The notes under the pieces are model-generated. The model was given only the letters and a program-made list of their open reading frames with translations, did no database searches and had not been told where the DNA came from. Below are positions 38,315-47,093 of a stretch of DNA of 64,000 nt, piece after piece. The DNA lies in contig NZ_CP131914.1 of assembly GCF_040529045.1 (NCBI RefSeq), forward strand, positions 1-64,000, in the 5' to 3' direction. The first letter of the stretch is position 1; each line of letters opens with the position of its first letter. Position numbers and translations under genes: made by a program. The stretch is from Xanthomonas indica (GTDB lineage: Bacteria; Pseudomonadota; Gammaproteobacteria; Xanthomonadales; Xanthomonadaceae).

Positions 38315-38478
38315 GCAGGGACCGGCACGGGCAAGCGCGGACCACCGCGCGTGCGGCGCACTATACGGCGCGGCGCTTGAACCGGGCCAGCGGTGACGAG
38401 GGGGCGTGTGTGGCGAGGGGAGCGGAACACCTGCGCGCGGTGGCATCGAGAGCTCCCCATCACGAGCGGGATCGAGGG

Positions 38479-38543
38479 GAGGAGCGGCTTCAGCCGCGAC
38501 GGGCGTTCCCGGTAAAGCCCGTCGCGGCTGAAGCCGCTCCTAC
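38479..38543. repeat. REP-like palindrome, family A
   Basis: Complete paired arms lie between the 5' end of the channel gene and the 3' end of the quinone oxidoreductase gene. Confidence 0.9.
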
Positions 38544-38578
38544 GACAGCGCGCGGCTAGCCGCGACCGATGCCCGCAT

Positions 38579-39601
38579 TCACTGCGCTGCTGTCGTCAGC
38601 ACGATCTTGCCGATGTGCGCGCTGGATTCCATCAGCGCATGCGCCTGCGCCGCCTCCTGCAGCGGGAAGCAGCGGTCCACCTGCGGCTTGATGCGACCCT
38701 CGGCCAGCAACGGCCACACCCGCTCCTCCAGTTCGCGTGCGATCGCCGCCTTCTCCATCACCGAGCGCGGACGCAGGGTCGAGCCGGTGTGGGTCAGGCG
38801 CTTGGCCAGCAGCGGCATCAGGTCCAGTTCGTGCACCTTGCCCTGCTGGATGCCGATCTGCACGATGCGTCCGTCCAGCGCCGCGGCCTGGTAGTTGCGC
38901 GCCAGATAGTCGCCGCCAATCAGGTCCACGATCACGTCGGCGCCGCGGCCCTCGGTCAGGCGCATCGTCTCGGCGACGAAGTCTTCCTCGCGGTAGAGGA
39001 TGGCCGCCTCCGCGCCCAGCGCCAGGCTGGCCGCGCGCTTGTCGGCCGACCCCACGGTGCTGATCACCCGCGCGCCGAAGGCCCGCCCGAGCAAGGTGGC
39101 GACGCTGCCGATGCCGGAGGTGCCGCCGTGCACCAGCAGGGTCTCGCCGGACTGCAGGCGGCCGCGCTGGAACACGTTGGTCCACACGGTGAAGAAGGTT
39201 TCCGGCACCGCCGCGGCCTCGGTCAGGCTCAGCGCCGCCGGCACCGGCAAGGCGTTGCGTTCGTGCACCACCGCGTACTCGGCATAGCCGCCGCCGGCGA
39301 CCAGCGCGCAGACCTGGTAGCCCAGGCGGTAGCGCTCCACGCCTTCGCCCAGGCCGACCACCTCGCCGGCGAACTCCAGCCCTGGCAGCGGCGAGGCGCC
39401 CGGCGGCGGCGGATAGCTGCCCTGGCGCTGCATCACGTCGGGCCGGTTGACGCCGGCCGCGGCCACCCGCACCAGCAGTTCGCCGCGCCCTGGATGCGGC
39501 AGCGGCACGCGCACCGGCACCAGCACCTCGGGCGCACCGGGCTGGCGGATCTCGATCGCGGTCATGGTGTCGGGCAGCGCGGCGGCGTGGGTCGGGGACA
39601 T
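38579..39601 (-). CDS. NAD(P)H-quinone oxidoreductase (PIG3/zeta-crystallin type)
   Basis: The 340-residue zinc-independent medium-chain reductase has the N-terminal GroES-like domain (GELLVRVAAAGVNRPDVMQRQGSYPPPPGASPLPGLEFAGEV split by turns), the cofactor-binding VHGGTSGIGSVATLLGRAFGARV, and the family C-terminus FPLQEAAQAHALMES. Similarity is strongest to PIG3-type quinone oxidoreductases. The ATG at 39601 was chosen; the ATG 12 codons later (MTAIEIRQPG) is also close to the family start. It is flanked on both sides by family A palindromes. Confidence 0.92.
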   Translation of the reverse strand: MSPTHAAALPDTMTAIEIRQPGAPEVLVPVRVPLPHPGRGELLVRVAAAGVNRPDVMQRQGSYPPPPGASPLPGLEFAGEVVGLGEGVERYRLGYQVCALVAGGGYAEYAVVHERNALPVPAALSLTEAAAVPETFFTVWTNVFQRGRLQSGETLLVHGGTSGIGSVATLLGRAFGARVISTVGSADKRAASLALGAEAAILYREEDFVAETMRLTEGRGADVIVDLIGGDYLARNYQAAALDGRIVQIGIQQGKVHELDLMPLLAKRLTHTGSTLRPRSVMEKAAIARELEERVWPLLAEGRIKPQVDRCFPLQEAAQAHALMESSAHIGKIVLTTAAQ

Positions 39602-39726
39602 GGCGGGGGTCCTGGCAAAGAGCGCGGCGCACGCAGGCGCAGGCGCGTGGGGGAACCGCGATGATCGACCTTCCGCGCGGAGGGGGCCGTGATGGCGAGC
39701 GGCATTTACCCCGGCCCGTGACACGC

Positions 39727-39794
39727 GTCGGAGCGGCTTCAGCCGCGACAGGCATGACTCAGGAACGCCCAGTCGCGGCTGAAGCCGCTCCTAC
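39727..39794. repeat. REP-like palindrome, family A
   Basis: Complete paired arms lie between the quinone oxidoreductase gene and the 3' end of the phosphatase gene, and could terminate the sigma/FecR/TonB/phosphatase transcript. Confidence 0.9.
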
Positions 39795-39818
39795 GGTGCC
39801 GCCAAGCACAGGCGCCGC

Positions 39819-41138
39819 CTAATCGCTCACCGGTGCCGCCTGCGCCGGCCATGGCTTCATTGCCGGCACATCGGCCTCGACCCGCTGCGGATCCAGCCGC
39901 GCCTGCAGTGCCTGCAACGCCATCGCCAGCGGGCAGCGCAGTCGGCCGCCGCAGCCGGGCAGCGGCCAGCGCCGCTCGCGCAGGCCGTGGCCGTCGAAGC
40001 GGTTGGCGCGCAGCGCCGGCAGGGTCGGCACCACGCTGCGCAGTTGCAGGAAATCCTGGCCGTCCTGCCGCACCAGCTCCAGCAGCAGCGCGCCGCCGGG
40101 CGGATACGCGTCCGGCTGCCCGGGCACCAGCGGATCGATGCCGAACAGGCCGGCCAGGTGCGCCAGGTTGGTGTCGTGGCCGAGCAGCACCAGCGCGCGC
40201 GTGTCCGCCGGCGCCAGCGGTGCCACCGCCGGCGGTTGCCCGGCCGCGGCCTGCAGCGTCGCCAGCAGGTGCGCGAGCAGGTTGGAGCCGGCGGCGCGCG
40301 CCGCCGGCAGCGCCCGCTTGCTGTAGCCGAAGGAGGCGTTGTGCAGGCCGATCAGCCGCTGCAGCGCCGCGGCATCGGCGCGCCCCCAGGCCACCTGCGG
40401 CAACGGCAGGCCTTGCGCATACTCCAGCATCAGGTTCTCGGCCAGGCTGCCGGCGGTCTTCAATGCCTTGGCCGCCTGTGCCGGCTCCTGCAGCCGCTGT
40501 GGATCGTCCAGACGCGGCGCGTCCGGCGCAGCGCAGGCCGAGGTCGCGCAGCCGGACAGCACCCGCTGCAGCGCGCGCAGGCGGGTGCGGGTGGCCGCGT
40601 CCAGGTGCAGCGGCGCCGCGGGCGCAGCGTCGTCCTTGTCCTCGTCCTTGCCGAAATGGAACAGCGGATTATTCTGCGCCGTCGGCAACGCCAGGTACTG
40701 CGCCTGACATCCCGGCAGCAGTCCCTCGGTGAACGCCGCCGCGCTGTCGTGGTTGCGCGGCGTGCTGTCGGCGATCACCACCACGCCGGACCTGGCGCAA
40801 TCGGGCGCCAGCGCTGCCGTGCCCAGCCAGCGCTGCCGATAGCGCGCACCCAGCGCCTGCATGCCGGCCGCCCCGTGCGCAGTGAGCTGGCCGGGCGCCA
40901 CCGGCCATTGCGGCCACGGCTGCGCGGCGTACTTGGCCAACTCCTGTGGCGATTGCGTCGGCGCGCGCACGCCGTGGCGCATCACCACGATCGTCAGGCG
41001 CACCTCCGCTGCGCTCGGTGCGGCGGGCGCGGGGGCCTGCTTGGACGATGCGGCCACCGGCCACGCGGCGCTGGCGACCCACAGCAGCGCGGCCAGACGC
41101 CATCCGCTGCGCACGCGTGCAAACTGGGAAAAGGACAT
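39819..41138 (-). CDS. Histidine acid phosphatase (phytase/glucose-1-phosphatase type)
   Basis: The 439-residue periplasmic or secreted phosphatase has a signal peptide of about 30 residues ending AWPVAASS. The catalytic RHGVRAPT motif is at residues 54-61, with the phosphate-binding Arg and the nucleophile His, and the second motif appears as LLGHDTNLAHL near residue 320, providing the catalytic HD pair. This is the branch-2 histidine acid phosphatase arrangement found in AppA phytases and Agp. The start lies 8 bases after the TonB receptor stop, so the two are cotranscribed. The context suggests hydrolysis of a phosphorylated ligand linked to the receptor, such as phytate; this is inferred. 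Confidence 0.9.
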   Translation of the reverse strand: MSFSQFARVRSGWRLAALLWVASAAWPVAASSKQAPAPAAPSAAEVRLTIVVMRHGVRAPTQSPQELAKYAAQPWPQWPVAPGQLTAHGAAGMQALGARYRQRWLGTAALAPDCARSGVVVIADSTPRNHDSAAAFTEGLLPGCQAQYLALPTAQNNPLFHFGKDEDKDDAAPAAPLHLDAATRTRLRALQRVLSGCATSACAAPDAPRLDDPQRLQEPAQAAKALKTAGSLAENLMLEYAQGLPLPQVAWGRADAAALQRLIGLHNASFGYSKRALPAARAAGSNLLAHLLATLQAAAGQPPAVAPLAPADTRALVLLGHDTNLAHLAGLFGIDPLVPGQPDAYPPGGALLLELVRQDGQDFLQLRSVVPTLPALRANRFDGHGLRERRWPLPGCGGRLRCPLAMALQALQARLDPQRVEADVPAMKPWPAQAAPVSD

Positions 41139-41146
41139 GGCCGGCC

Positions 41147-43648
41147 TCAGAACTTCAGCGACAGGTCGAGGAACACGCCGCGCCCGGCCAGGCCGAAGTA
41201 CAGCGGCTGGTTGTCGGAGGAGCGGGTGCCGGCGTAGCCGATCAACGCATGCCGGTTCAGCAGGTTGTTGACGTCCATGCTGATCGAGTAGCCCTTCAGG
41301 CCGTAGGGCCCGTGCGTGCTGCGGTAGCCCAGCGCCGCGTCCAGGCTGGCGTAGCCGCCCAGACGCTGGTCGTTGCCGAACACGGTGGCGCCGCTGGCCG
41401 CGGTGCTGTTGTCCACGCCGTACTGCGCGCCCACCACCTTCTCCATCAGCGAACCGAAGTAGCCGGTGCCGCTGTTGTACAGCAGCCCCAGCGCCGCGGT
41501 CACCCGCGGCGTGCCGGCGACCTGGGTGCTGCTGTGCTTGTAGGTGGCGTCGTTGTAGCTGGCGTTGGCGTACAGACTCAGCACCGGCGTCAGCGCGTAG
41601 GTGGCCTCGGCCTCGGCGCCGCGATACACCGCGCCGCCGCCGTTGACGTAGGCGTTCTCGGTGCCGCTGTCGGTATTGATCAGGGTCTGGCTGATGTAGT
41701 TGCTGAAGTCGATGTAGTAGACGTCGGCGCCGAAGGTCAGGCCGCGCGCGGCGTAGCTGGTGCCGAGCTGGTAGTTGCTGGTCAGTTCCGGGCGCAGGCC
41801 GCGCGCGCCGTTGAGTTCGATCACGTCGATCGGCGGTGCCAGGAAGCCGCGCGCAGCCTGCACGTAGCCGCTCCAGTGCTCGTTGAAGGCCTGGTGCAGG
41901 CTCAGCGATGGCAGCGTGGCGTCGTAGCTGGCCGTGCTGTGCGCCGGCGCCGGCGGCGTGCTCTTGTTGAGCTCGGCATCGAGCTGGCGCTGCACCCGCG
42001 CGTAGCGCAGGCCCGGGCTGAGGGTCAGGCTGTCGCTGAGCTTCCAGTCGTACTGCAGATACGGCTGCAGCGTGTCGGTGCGGTCGTGCAGCTTGTAGTT
42101 GTACAGCGAGCCGTACTTGGTGCCGCTGGCCGCGCCGGTGCTCATGTCCACCGGCAACTGCTGACGCTCGTCCAGGTTGCGCTCCACCCACACGCCGGTC
42201 TGCAACTGGCCCGGTCCCAGGTCGCGCGCCAGCCGCAGCACGTCGCCGAAGGCGCGGAAATCGTTGTCCGACAGCTTGCCCGGCACGTCCTTGGCGGCCT
42301 TGGACAGCTTCTTGCCGGTCGCGCCATAGAAGGTCACGCCGTTGTCGGCAGCGCTCTCGCTGGTGGGGATGCTGGTCTTGGAAGCGGTGTGGTCGAAGCT
42401 GTTGTAGTAGACCTTGTTGTCCAGGTCCCAGTCGCCCAGGCGCGTGCTCAGGCCCAGGTAGGTGAAGCTGGAGTAGTAGGCGGCGGCGTTGTAGCCGGTG
42501 TAGTTCTGCAGGGTCGGATCGTCGCCCAGGCCGTAGCGCCAGCCGTGCTGCGCGATCTGCGCGCGGGTGGCGCCCTGCACGGTGTTCTGGTGCTCCTGGT
42601 TGTAGCTGCTGACGAAGGTCAGCGTGGTCGCCTCGCCCAGGTCGCTGACGGTCTTGAGGAAGGCGTGCTCGCGGCGGTCGTCGGTGCCGTTGAGGTAGGT
42701 GTCGCTGGCCTCCTTGGACAGGTCGGCGAACAGGCGCGTGTTGCCGATGTGCTCGTCGGCGCTGACACCACCGGCCCAGGTGTTCCAGCTGCCGCCGGTG
42801 CCGTAGACGGTGACGCCGTCCACCTCGCTGGGGTTGCGCGTGCGCAGCGCCAGGGTACCGCCGAAGGTGGCGTTGCCGATGGTGGCGCCACCGCCGGGGC
42901 CGCGGTCGATCTCGGCCTGGCCGAGCACGTGGTTGTTGAAGTAGGCCGAGGTGGTGTGGTGCAGATCGCTGGCATCGCCGAACGGGATACCGTCGAAGGT
43001 GATGTTGAACTGGCCGTCCTGGAAGCCGCGGATGCTGATGCCTTCGTTCTTGCCCAGGCCCGGGCCTTCCGGCGAGGTGGTGACCACGCTGGGCGCGTAC
43101 TTGATGATGTCGTCGTAGTTGGAATTCAGGCGCAGGCCGTCGCGGATGAAGCGTTCGTCGATCACCGAGGTCGGCTGGCTCGCCTCCAGCGGCGCGGCGC
43201 TGGGCGCCAGCGTGTCGACGCTGTTGGCGGTGACGTTGATCGGCGCCAGTTCGCGCGGGCCGTCGTGCTCGCCGTCGGCCTCGGCGCGCGCCGGGGCGGC
43301 GCTGCGCGGCGCACGCGGCGCGGCGGCCGGGGCAGCGGCGACGCTGCTGCGCACGATGGCGACCGAGCCCGGGGTCAGCATGCGGTAGTCCAGGCCGGTG
43401 CCGGCGAGCAGCGCATGCAACTGCTGCGGCGGCGCCAGGCCGGCCGGGGCACCGCTGCTGCGCAGGCCCGCGGCCAGCGCCGGGTCGTACATCAGTTGCA
43501 GGCCGCTGCTGCGCGCGAACTGGTCCAGCGCCTGCGCCAGCGGCATGGGCGCGATGGCCGCCGCCGTGGCGGCGGGTGCCGACCAGGCCGGCAGCGAGGA
43601 CGCACTGCCGAGCAGCAGGGCGATGGAGACGACGAGAGGCTTGCGCAT
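41147..43648 (-). CDS. TonB-dependent outer-membrane receptor with N-terminal signalling domain
   Basis: The 833-residue receptor has a signal peptide of about 23 residues, then an STN signalling domain at about 35-100 (PLAQALDQFARSSGLQLMYD, LLAGTGLDYRMLTPGSVAIV). A Pro/Ala-rich linker, a TonB box near LAPINVTANSVDT and a plug (ISIRGFQDGQFNITFDGIPFGD, GGGATIGNATFGGTLAL) follow. The 22-strand barrel ends in LSLKF with the terminal Phe of outer-membrane proteins. The start is the ATG at 43648; the frame is open 12 codons further. STN-bearing receptors signal through FecR-type proteins, which fits the upstream pair. Ligand unknown; the downstream phosphatase points to an organic phosphate or its metal complex. 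Confidence 0.93.
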   Translation of the reverse strand: MRKPLVVSIALLLGSASSLPAWSAPAATAAAIAPMPLAQALDQFARSSGLQLMYDPALAAGLRSSGAPAGLAPPQQLHALLAGTGLDYRMLTPGSVAIVRSSVAAAPAAAPRAPRSAAPARAEADGEHDGPRELAPINVTANSVDTLAPSAAPLEASQPTSVIDERFIRDGLRLNSNYDDIIKYAPSVVTTSPEGPGLGKNEGISIRGFQDGQFNITFDGIPFGDASDLHHTTSAYFNNHVLGQAEIDRGPGGGATIGNATFGGTLALRTRNPSEVDGVTVYGTGGSWNTWAGGVSADEHIGNTRLFADLSKEASDTYLNGTDDRREHAFLKTVSDLGEATTLTFVSSYNQEHQNTVQGATRAQIAQHGWRYGLGDDPTLQNYTGYNAAAYYSSFTYLGLSTRLGDWDLDNKVYYNSFDHTASKTSIPTSESAADNGVTFYGATGKKLSKAAKDVPGKLSDNDFRAFGDVLRLARDLGPGQLQTGVWVERNLDERQQLPVDMSTGAASGTKYGSLYNYKLHDRTDTLQPYLQYDWKLSDSLTLSPGLRYARVQRQLDAELNKSTPPAPAHSTASYDATLPSLSLHQAFNEHWSGYVQAARGFLAPPIDVIELNGARGLRPELTSNYQLGTSYAARGLTFGADVYYIDFSNYISQTLINTDSGTENAYVNGGGAVYRGAEAEATYALTPVLSLYANASYNDATYKHSSTQVAGTPRVTAALGLLYNSGTGYFGSLMEKVVGAQYGVDNSTAASGATVFGNDQRLGGYASLDAALGYRSTHGPYGLKGYSISMDVNNLLNRHALIGYAGTRSSDNQPLYFGLAGRGVFLDLSLKF

Positions 43649-43752
43649 GACGATCACACCGGAGGGGAGGAAGGGCGGCCGCACGCGTTTTGCGCGGCGG
43701 CCATGCGTCCTAGGAGTGCCCCGGCGCGCCGTGCGGCTACCGTCGATTGCGT

Positions 43753-43766
43753 GAATTTTTTCTTAC
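43753..43766 (-). promoter_or_regulatory. A-rich tract upstream of the TonB receptor gene, possible ECF promoter element
   Basis: Reading on the minus strand, GTAAGAAAAAATTC overlaps the FecR stop codon about 105 bases before the receptor start. Such A-runs are rare in this GC-rich sequence and resemble the -35 regions of FecI-type promoters. No matching -10 element can be fixed. Confidence 0.35.
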
Positions 43767-44845
43767 AGCGGCGCCGGTGCGCGGCGGAGAGTCACCGCCT
43801 GCGCATCGCGCTGCACCTGCACGCCGGGCAGGCTGCCGACATAGGCGACGAAGGCCTCCGGATCGCGCAGGTGGAACACGCCGCTGACCCGCTGCGCCGC
43901 CAGCGCCGGGTCGGCGATGCGCAGCGGCCGCGTGGTGTAGGCGTTGAACAGCCGCGCCACCTCGCCGAGGCTGCGATCCTGTACGCCGACCTGCGCCGGC
44001 AGCCAGGCAGTGGCGTCGGCGATGTCGGCATGGTCGCGCAGCGCCAGCACACGGCCCTGCGCATCCACCCGTGCCTGCTGGCCGCCGCCCAGGTCCGCCA
44101 GCGTCGTCCCCTCCGACGGCAGGTCGCCGCGGCGCCACCATGCCGGCGTGTCGCGCGACACCTGCACCCGCCCCTGCAGCACGGTGACCCGCGCCCCGCC
44201 GGCCTGCGGGTCGACCCCGAACACGGTGCCGACGTCGCGCAGCACCAGGGTACCGACGCTGACCCGCAGCGGCCGTGCCGGATCGTGGCCAAGATCGAAC
44301 ACCGCCTTGCCGCGCAGCAGGGCGATATCGCGGCGCTGCGTGCCGTAGCGCACCGCGATCGCGCCGCCGCGCTGCAGTTGCACCACGCTGCCGTCGTCCA
44401 GCGCGATGCTGCGCGGCGCGTCCGCCGGCGCTGCGTAGACCGTTGCCGGCACTGGCGTCGGCGCGCTCAGGCGCAGCGCCGTGCCGGCGACGGCCAGCGC
44501 CAGCACGGCCGCCGCCGCCAACGGCCAGCGCCTGCGTCGTGGCACGACACGACGCGGGTTGAACGCCACCGCCGGTGTGTCCACGTCCGGGCGCAACGGC
44601 ACCACCACCGCCCCGCTGCGCAAGGCATGCGCGCGCAGTTGCGCACTGCTGGCCTGCTGCGCCTGGGCCGCGGACGGCAGGTCGCCGTGCATGCGCGCGA
44701 TGTCGAGATAGGCGGCCACGTGTGCCGGCGACTGCCGCAGCCAGCCCAGGAACTCGGCCTGCCGCGCCGGCGGCAGCGTGGTCTCGCGCTGCGCCAGGTA
44801 CCAGTCCGCGGCGGCTTCGGCGCTGCGTCGTGACTCCTCACGCAT
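43763..44845 (-). CDS. FecR-type anti-sigma/signal transducer
   Basis: The 360-residue inner-membrane protein starts at the ATG at 44845, overlapping the end of the sigma-factor gene by 8 bases. The cytoplasmic N-terminal DUF4880 domain (EAAADWYLAQRETTLPPARQAEFLGWLRQ split over helices) is followed by a single membrane helix near residue 110 (WPLAAAAVLALAVAGTALRL). The periplasmic part has a FecR domain (SIALDDGSVVQLQRGGAIAV, RGKAVFDLGHDPARPLRVSVGTLVLRDVGTVFGV) and an STN-like C-terminal domain (VARLFNAYTTRPLRI). It should hold the sigma factor until the receptor reports ligand. Confidence 0.93.
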   Translation of the reverse strand: MREESRRSAEAAADWYLAQRETTLPPARQAEFLGWLRQSPAHVAAYLDIARMHGDLPSAAQAQQASSAQLRAHALRSGAVVVPLRPDVDTPAVAFNPRRVVPRRRRWPLAAAAVLALAVAGTALRLSAPTPVPATVYAAPADAPRSIALDDGSVVQLQRGGAIAVRYGTQRRDIALLRGKAVFDLGHDPARPLRVSVGTLVLRDVGTVFGVDPQAGGARVTVLQGRVQVSRDTPAWWRRGDLPSEGTTLADLGGGQQARVDAQGRVLALRDHADIADATAWLPAQVGVQDRSLGEVARLFNAYTTRPLRIADPALAAQRVSGVFHLRDPEAFVAYVGSLPGVQVQRDAQAVTLRRAPAPL

Positions 44846-45353
44846 AGCGCGCCATGCCCTGCCGGCACACCGCCAGGCCCTTGATGATGTATTTCTTGAC
44901 CATGTGGCTGGAGATCTGCAATTGCTCGGCGATCTCCTGGTAGCCCAGCTCGTCGCGGTAGCGCAGCACCATCGCCGCACGGCACTTCGGCGGCAGCCGC
45001 GCCATCAGTTCGGCCAGGCGCTGCCGGCGCTGCGCGCGGTGCACCTGCGCATCGGCCTCGCAGGGCACCGCGAGCCGGTCCAGCACGTCGTCCAGGCAGG
45101 TATCGCGCTGGCTGTTGCGCTGGTGCAGCAGCGCGTGCTCGCGCATCAGGTTGGCGGCGATGGTGAACAGGTAGGCTTCGGGATTGGCGATCTCCGGCGC
45201 ATGCGCCTCGCTGCGCTGCAGCCGCAGCCACACTTCCTGCAGCAGGTCGTCGGTATCCCAGGCCGCGGCGCGGCGCTTGCGGAAATAGCGGCTCAGCGAC
45301 GGCCGCCATTGCAGGAACAGCCGCGACAGGGCCGGCAAGGGTTCGGGACGCAC
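44838..45353 (-). CDS. ECF sigma factor, FecI type
   Basis: The 171-residue protein is taken from a GTG at 45353, giving the usual length for this class; the frame is open much further but the extension has no family similarity and no strong ribosome binding site decides the start. Region 2 contains DTDDLLQEVWLRLQ, and region 4 contains LPPKCRAAMVLRYRDELGYQEIAEQLQISSHMVKKY, a helix-turn-helix for -35 recognition. It is overlapped by the FecR gene, followed by the receptor and phosphatase genes. It most likely drives transcription of the receptor unit when the receptor binds ligand. Confidence 0.9.
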   Translation of the reverse strand: MRPEPLPALSRLFLQWRPSLSRYFRKRRAAAWDTDDLLQEVWLRLQRSEAHAPEIANPEAYLFTIAANLMREHALLHQRNSQRDTCLDDVLDRLAVPCEADAQVHRAQRRQRLAELMARLPPKCRAAMVLRYRDELGYQEIAEQLQISSHMVKKYIIKGLAVCRQGMARYA

Positions 45354-45684
45354 CAGGCGCTCGCAGGATCGGAAAAGCCTGCGATGCTGGCCGCGGCAGA
45401 TGACAGTCCAATGACGCACGGGTCCTGCGGGCGCAGCTGCGCGGTTGCGCCCCGGCAAGCATTCAGCGCACGCCGCTACCTGCCGGGTTCGCGCGATCGG
45501 CGCATGCAACGCGGCCGGCCACCGCGCCTGCGCCATCGCCATGGACGCGGCGGCGGCGCAGCCCAGCGTTTCCCGAGCGGGACAGGATGTCCTTCGGGCC
45601 GGCCTTCCGTTCCATCGGCACCGCCCCATATCGTGAAGGTTGCCGCGTCCAACCTCGGGCGGCGCTCGCACGAAGGATCTCTCC

Positions 45685-46755
45685 ATGACCGACCCCATCG
45701 TCCAGATCAAGCCGCTCGGCTTCCCTTGGGACACGATCGACCCGTTCCTGTTCTGCGTCTACCACGACGATGCCTACCCCGCCGGCAACGGCGCGATGGG
45801 GCCGGCGGCGCCGCTGCACGGCCGCGCCATCGGCCAGGACTTCAGCCGCAAGGACGGCTGGAGCATGTATCACGGCGAGGAGATTCCCGGTTTTCCCGGC
45901 CATCCGCACCGCGGCTTCGAGACCGTGACCATCGTGCGCAAGGGCCTGATCGACCATGCCGACTCGCTCGGTGCGGCGGCGCGCTTCGGTGCCGGCGACG
46001 TGCAATGGGTGACGGCCGGCGCGGGCATCGTCCATTCGGAGATGTTCCCGCTGCTGGACACGGCCGCGCCCAACCCGCTGGAACTGTTCCAGATCTGGCT
46101 GAACCTGCCGGCGCGCAACAAGCTGGCCGCGCCGCACTTCACCATGTTCTGGTCGGAAGACCTGCCGCGCTTCACGGCCACCGACGATGCTGGCCGCACC
46201 ACCGAGGTGGCCTGCGTGGCCGGCCGCATCGGTCCGATCGACGCCGCGCCCGGCAGCGCCGGCGGCCCGCTCGCGCCGCCACCGGATTCGTGGGCTGCGC
46301 AGGACGATGCCGATGTGGCCATCTGGACGATCCGCATGGCACCCGGCGCACGCTGGACCCTGCCCGCCGCGCAAGGCCGCGGCACGCGCCGCAGCCTGTA
46401 CTTCTTCAAGGGCGCGGCGGTGACGGTGGGTGGGCGCCCGGTGACCCGACACGCGGCGATCGAGTTGCGCGCCGATCAGGCGGTCGAGTTGGTCAATGGC
46501 GACGGAGGGGTGAGCGAGTTCCTGGTGCTGCAAGGCCGACCGATCGCCGAACCGGTGGCCCAACACGGTCCGTTCGTGATGAACACCCAGGCCGAGATCG
46601 CCCAGGCCATGGCCGACTATCGCCGCACCCAGTTCGGCGGCTGGCCATGGCAGGACGAGGCGCCGGTGCACGGCAGCGACCCGACCCGCTTCGCGCGACA
46701 TCCGGATGGGCGTGAAGAGCAGCCGGCACGGCAAGCGGTCGCCGCCAACGGCTAG
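45685..46755 (+). CDS. Pirin family protein
   Basis: The 356-residue bicupin protein starts at the ATG at 45685 behind AAGGA. The metal-binding region of the N-terminal cupin reads FPGHPHRGFETVTIV, followed by QWVTAGAGIVHSEMF, both diagnostic of pirins. The C-terminal cupin contains LYFFKGAAVTVGGRPV. Some bacterial pirins act as quercetin dioxygenases and others bind metabolic enzymes; the role here is not shown. The stop codon lies in the left end of a small inverted-repeat element. It is divergent from the sigma-factor gene. Confidence 0.9.
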   Translation: MTDPIVQIKPLGFPWDTIDPFLFCVYHDDAYPAGNGAMGPAAPLHGRAIGQDFSRKDGWSMYHGEEIPGFPGHPHRGFETVTIVRKGLIDHADSLGAAARFGAGDVQWVTAGAGIVHSEMFPLLDTAAPNPLELFQIWLNLPARNKLAAPHFTMFWSEDLPRFTATDDAGRTTEVACVAGRIGPIDAAPGSAGGPLAPPPDSWAAQDDADVAIWTIRMAPGARWTLPAAQGRGTRRSLYFFKGAAVTVGGRPVTRHAAIELRADQAVELVNGDGGVSEFLVLQGRPIAEPVAQHGPFVMNTQAEIAQAMADYRRTQFGGWPWQDEAPVHGSDPTRFARHPDGREEQPARQAVAANG

Positions 46756-46848
46756 GGCGTGTCACCGATTGCCGAGGATGCCGCGTTGGGCGTGGCAGGC
46801 GCATGCAATCGCAGCGCTGCATGCTCCGGGACGAATGGCACGCCCTAG
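46752..46848. repeat. Small MITE-like element with 10-bp terminal inverted repeats
   Basis: CTAGGGCGTG at 46752-46761 and CACGCCCTAG at 46839-46848 are perfect inverted repeats, 77 bases apart. The left end contains the TAG stop of the pirin gene. The interior has no coding potential. Confidence 0.55.
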
Positions 46849-46857
46849 CGGCTCTTG

Positions 46858-47086
46858 CTTCTCCCTCGTCGGAAGCATGGCCCGCATTTTCGGGGGCGGT
46901 GCCCCGCAGGGGCGGATGAGGAGACTGGCGCAGCTTCGGGCGCCCCAACTCTGAAAGTCGCTTCGTGCCGTACCCTCACCGCAACCCCCGCTGCGCGCCC
47001 CGGCCCGCGCTTGCGGCGCGGGCGCTCCAGGGTGCGCGCGCCAGTGGCGCGCAGGCCGCACCCTGTCGCCCCAACGGGAGAGGGGC
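46858..47086. repeat. Degenerate composite element of the CCCTCTCCC family
   Basis: GCCCC/GGGGC and GGATGAGG parts appear at about 46900-46925, then TACCCTCACCGCAACCCC at 46971 and GGGAGAGGGGC at 47075-47085. A GC-rich insertion with nested GGCGCG palindromes separates the two parts. Confidence 0.7.
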
Positions 47087-47093
47087 TATGTGC

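Noticed and set aside
40946-44833. Long plus-strand open frame opposite the phosphatase, TonB receptor and FecR genes
   Set aside because: It runs antisense across three well-supported genes and its translation is an Arg/His/Val-rich shadow without motifs.
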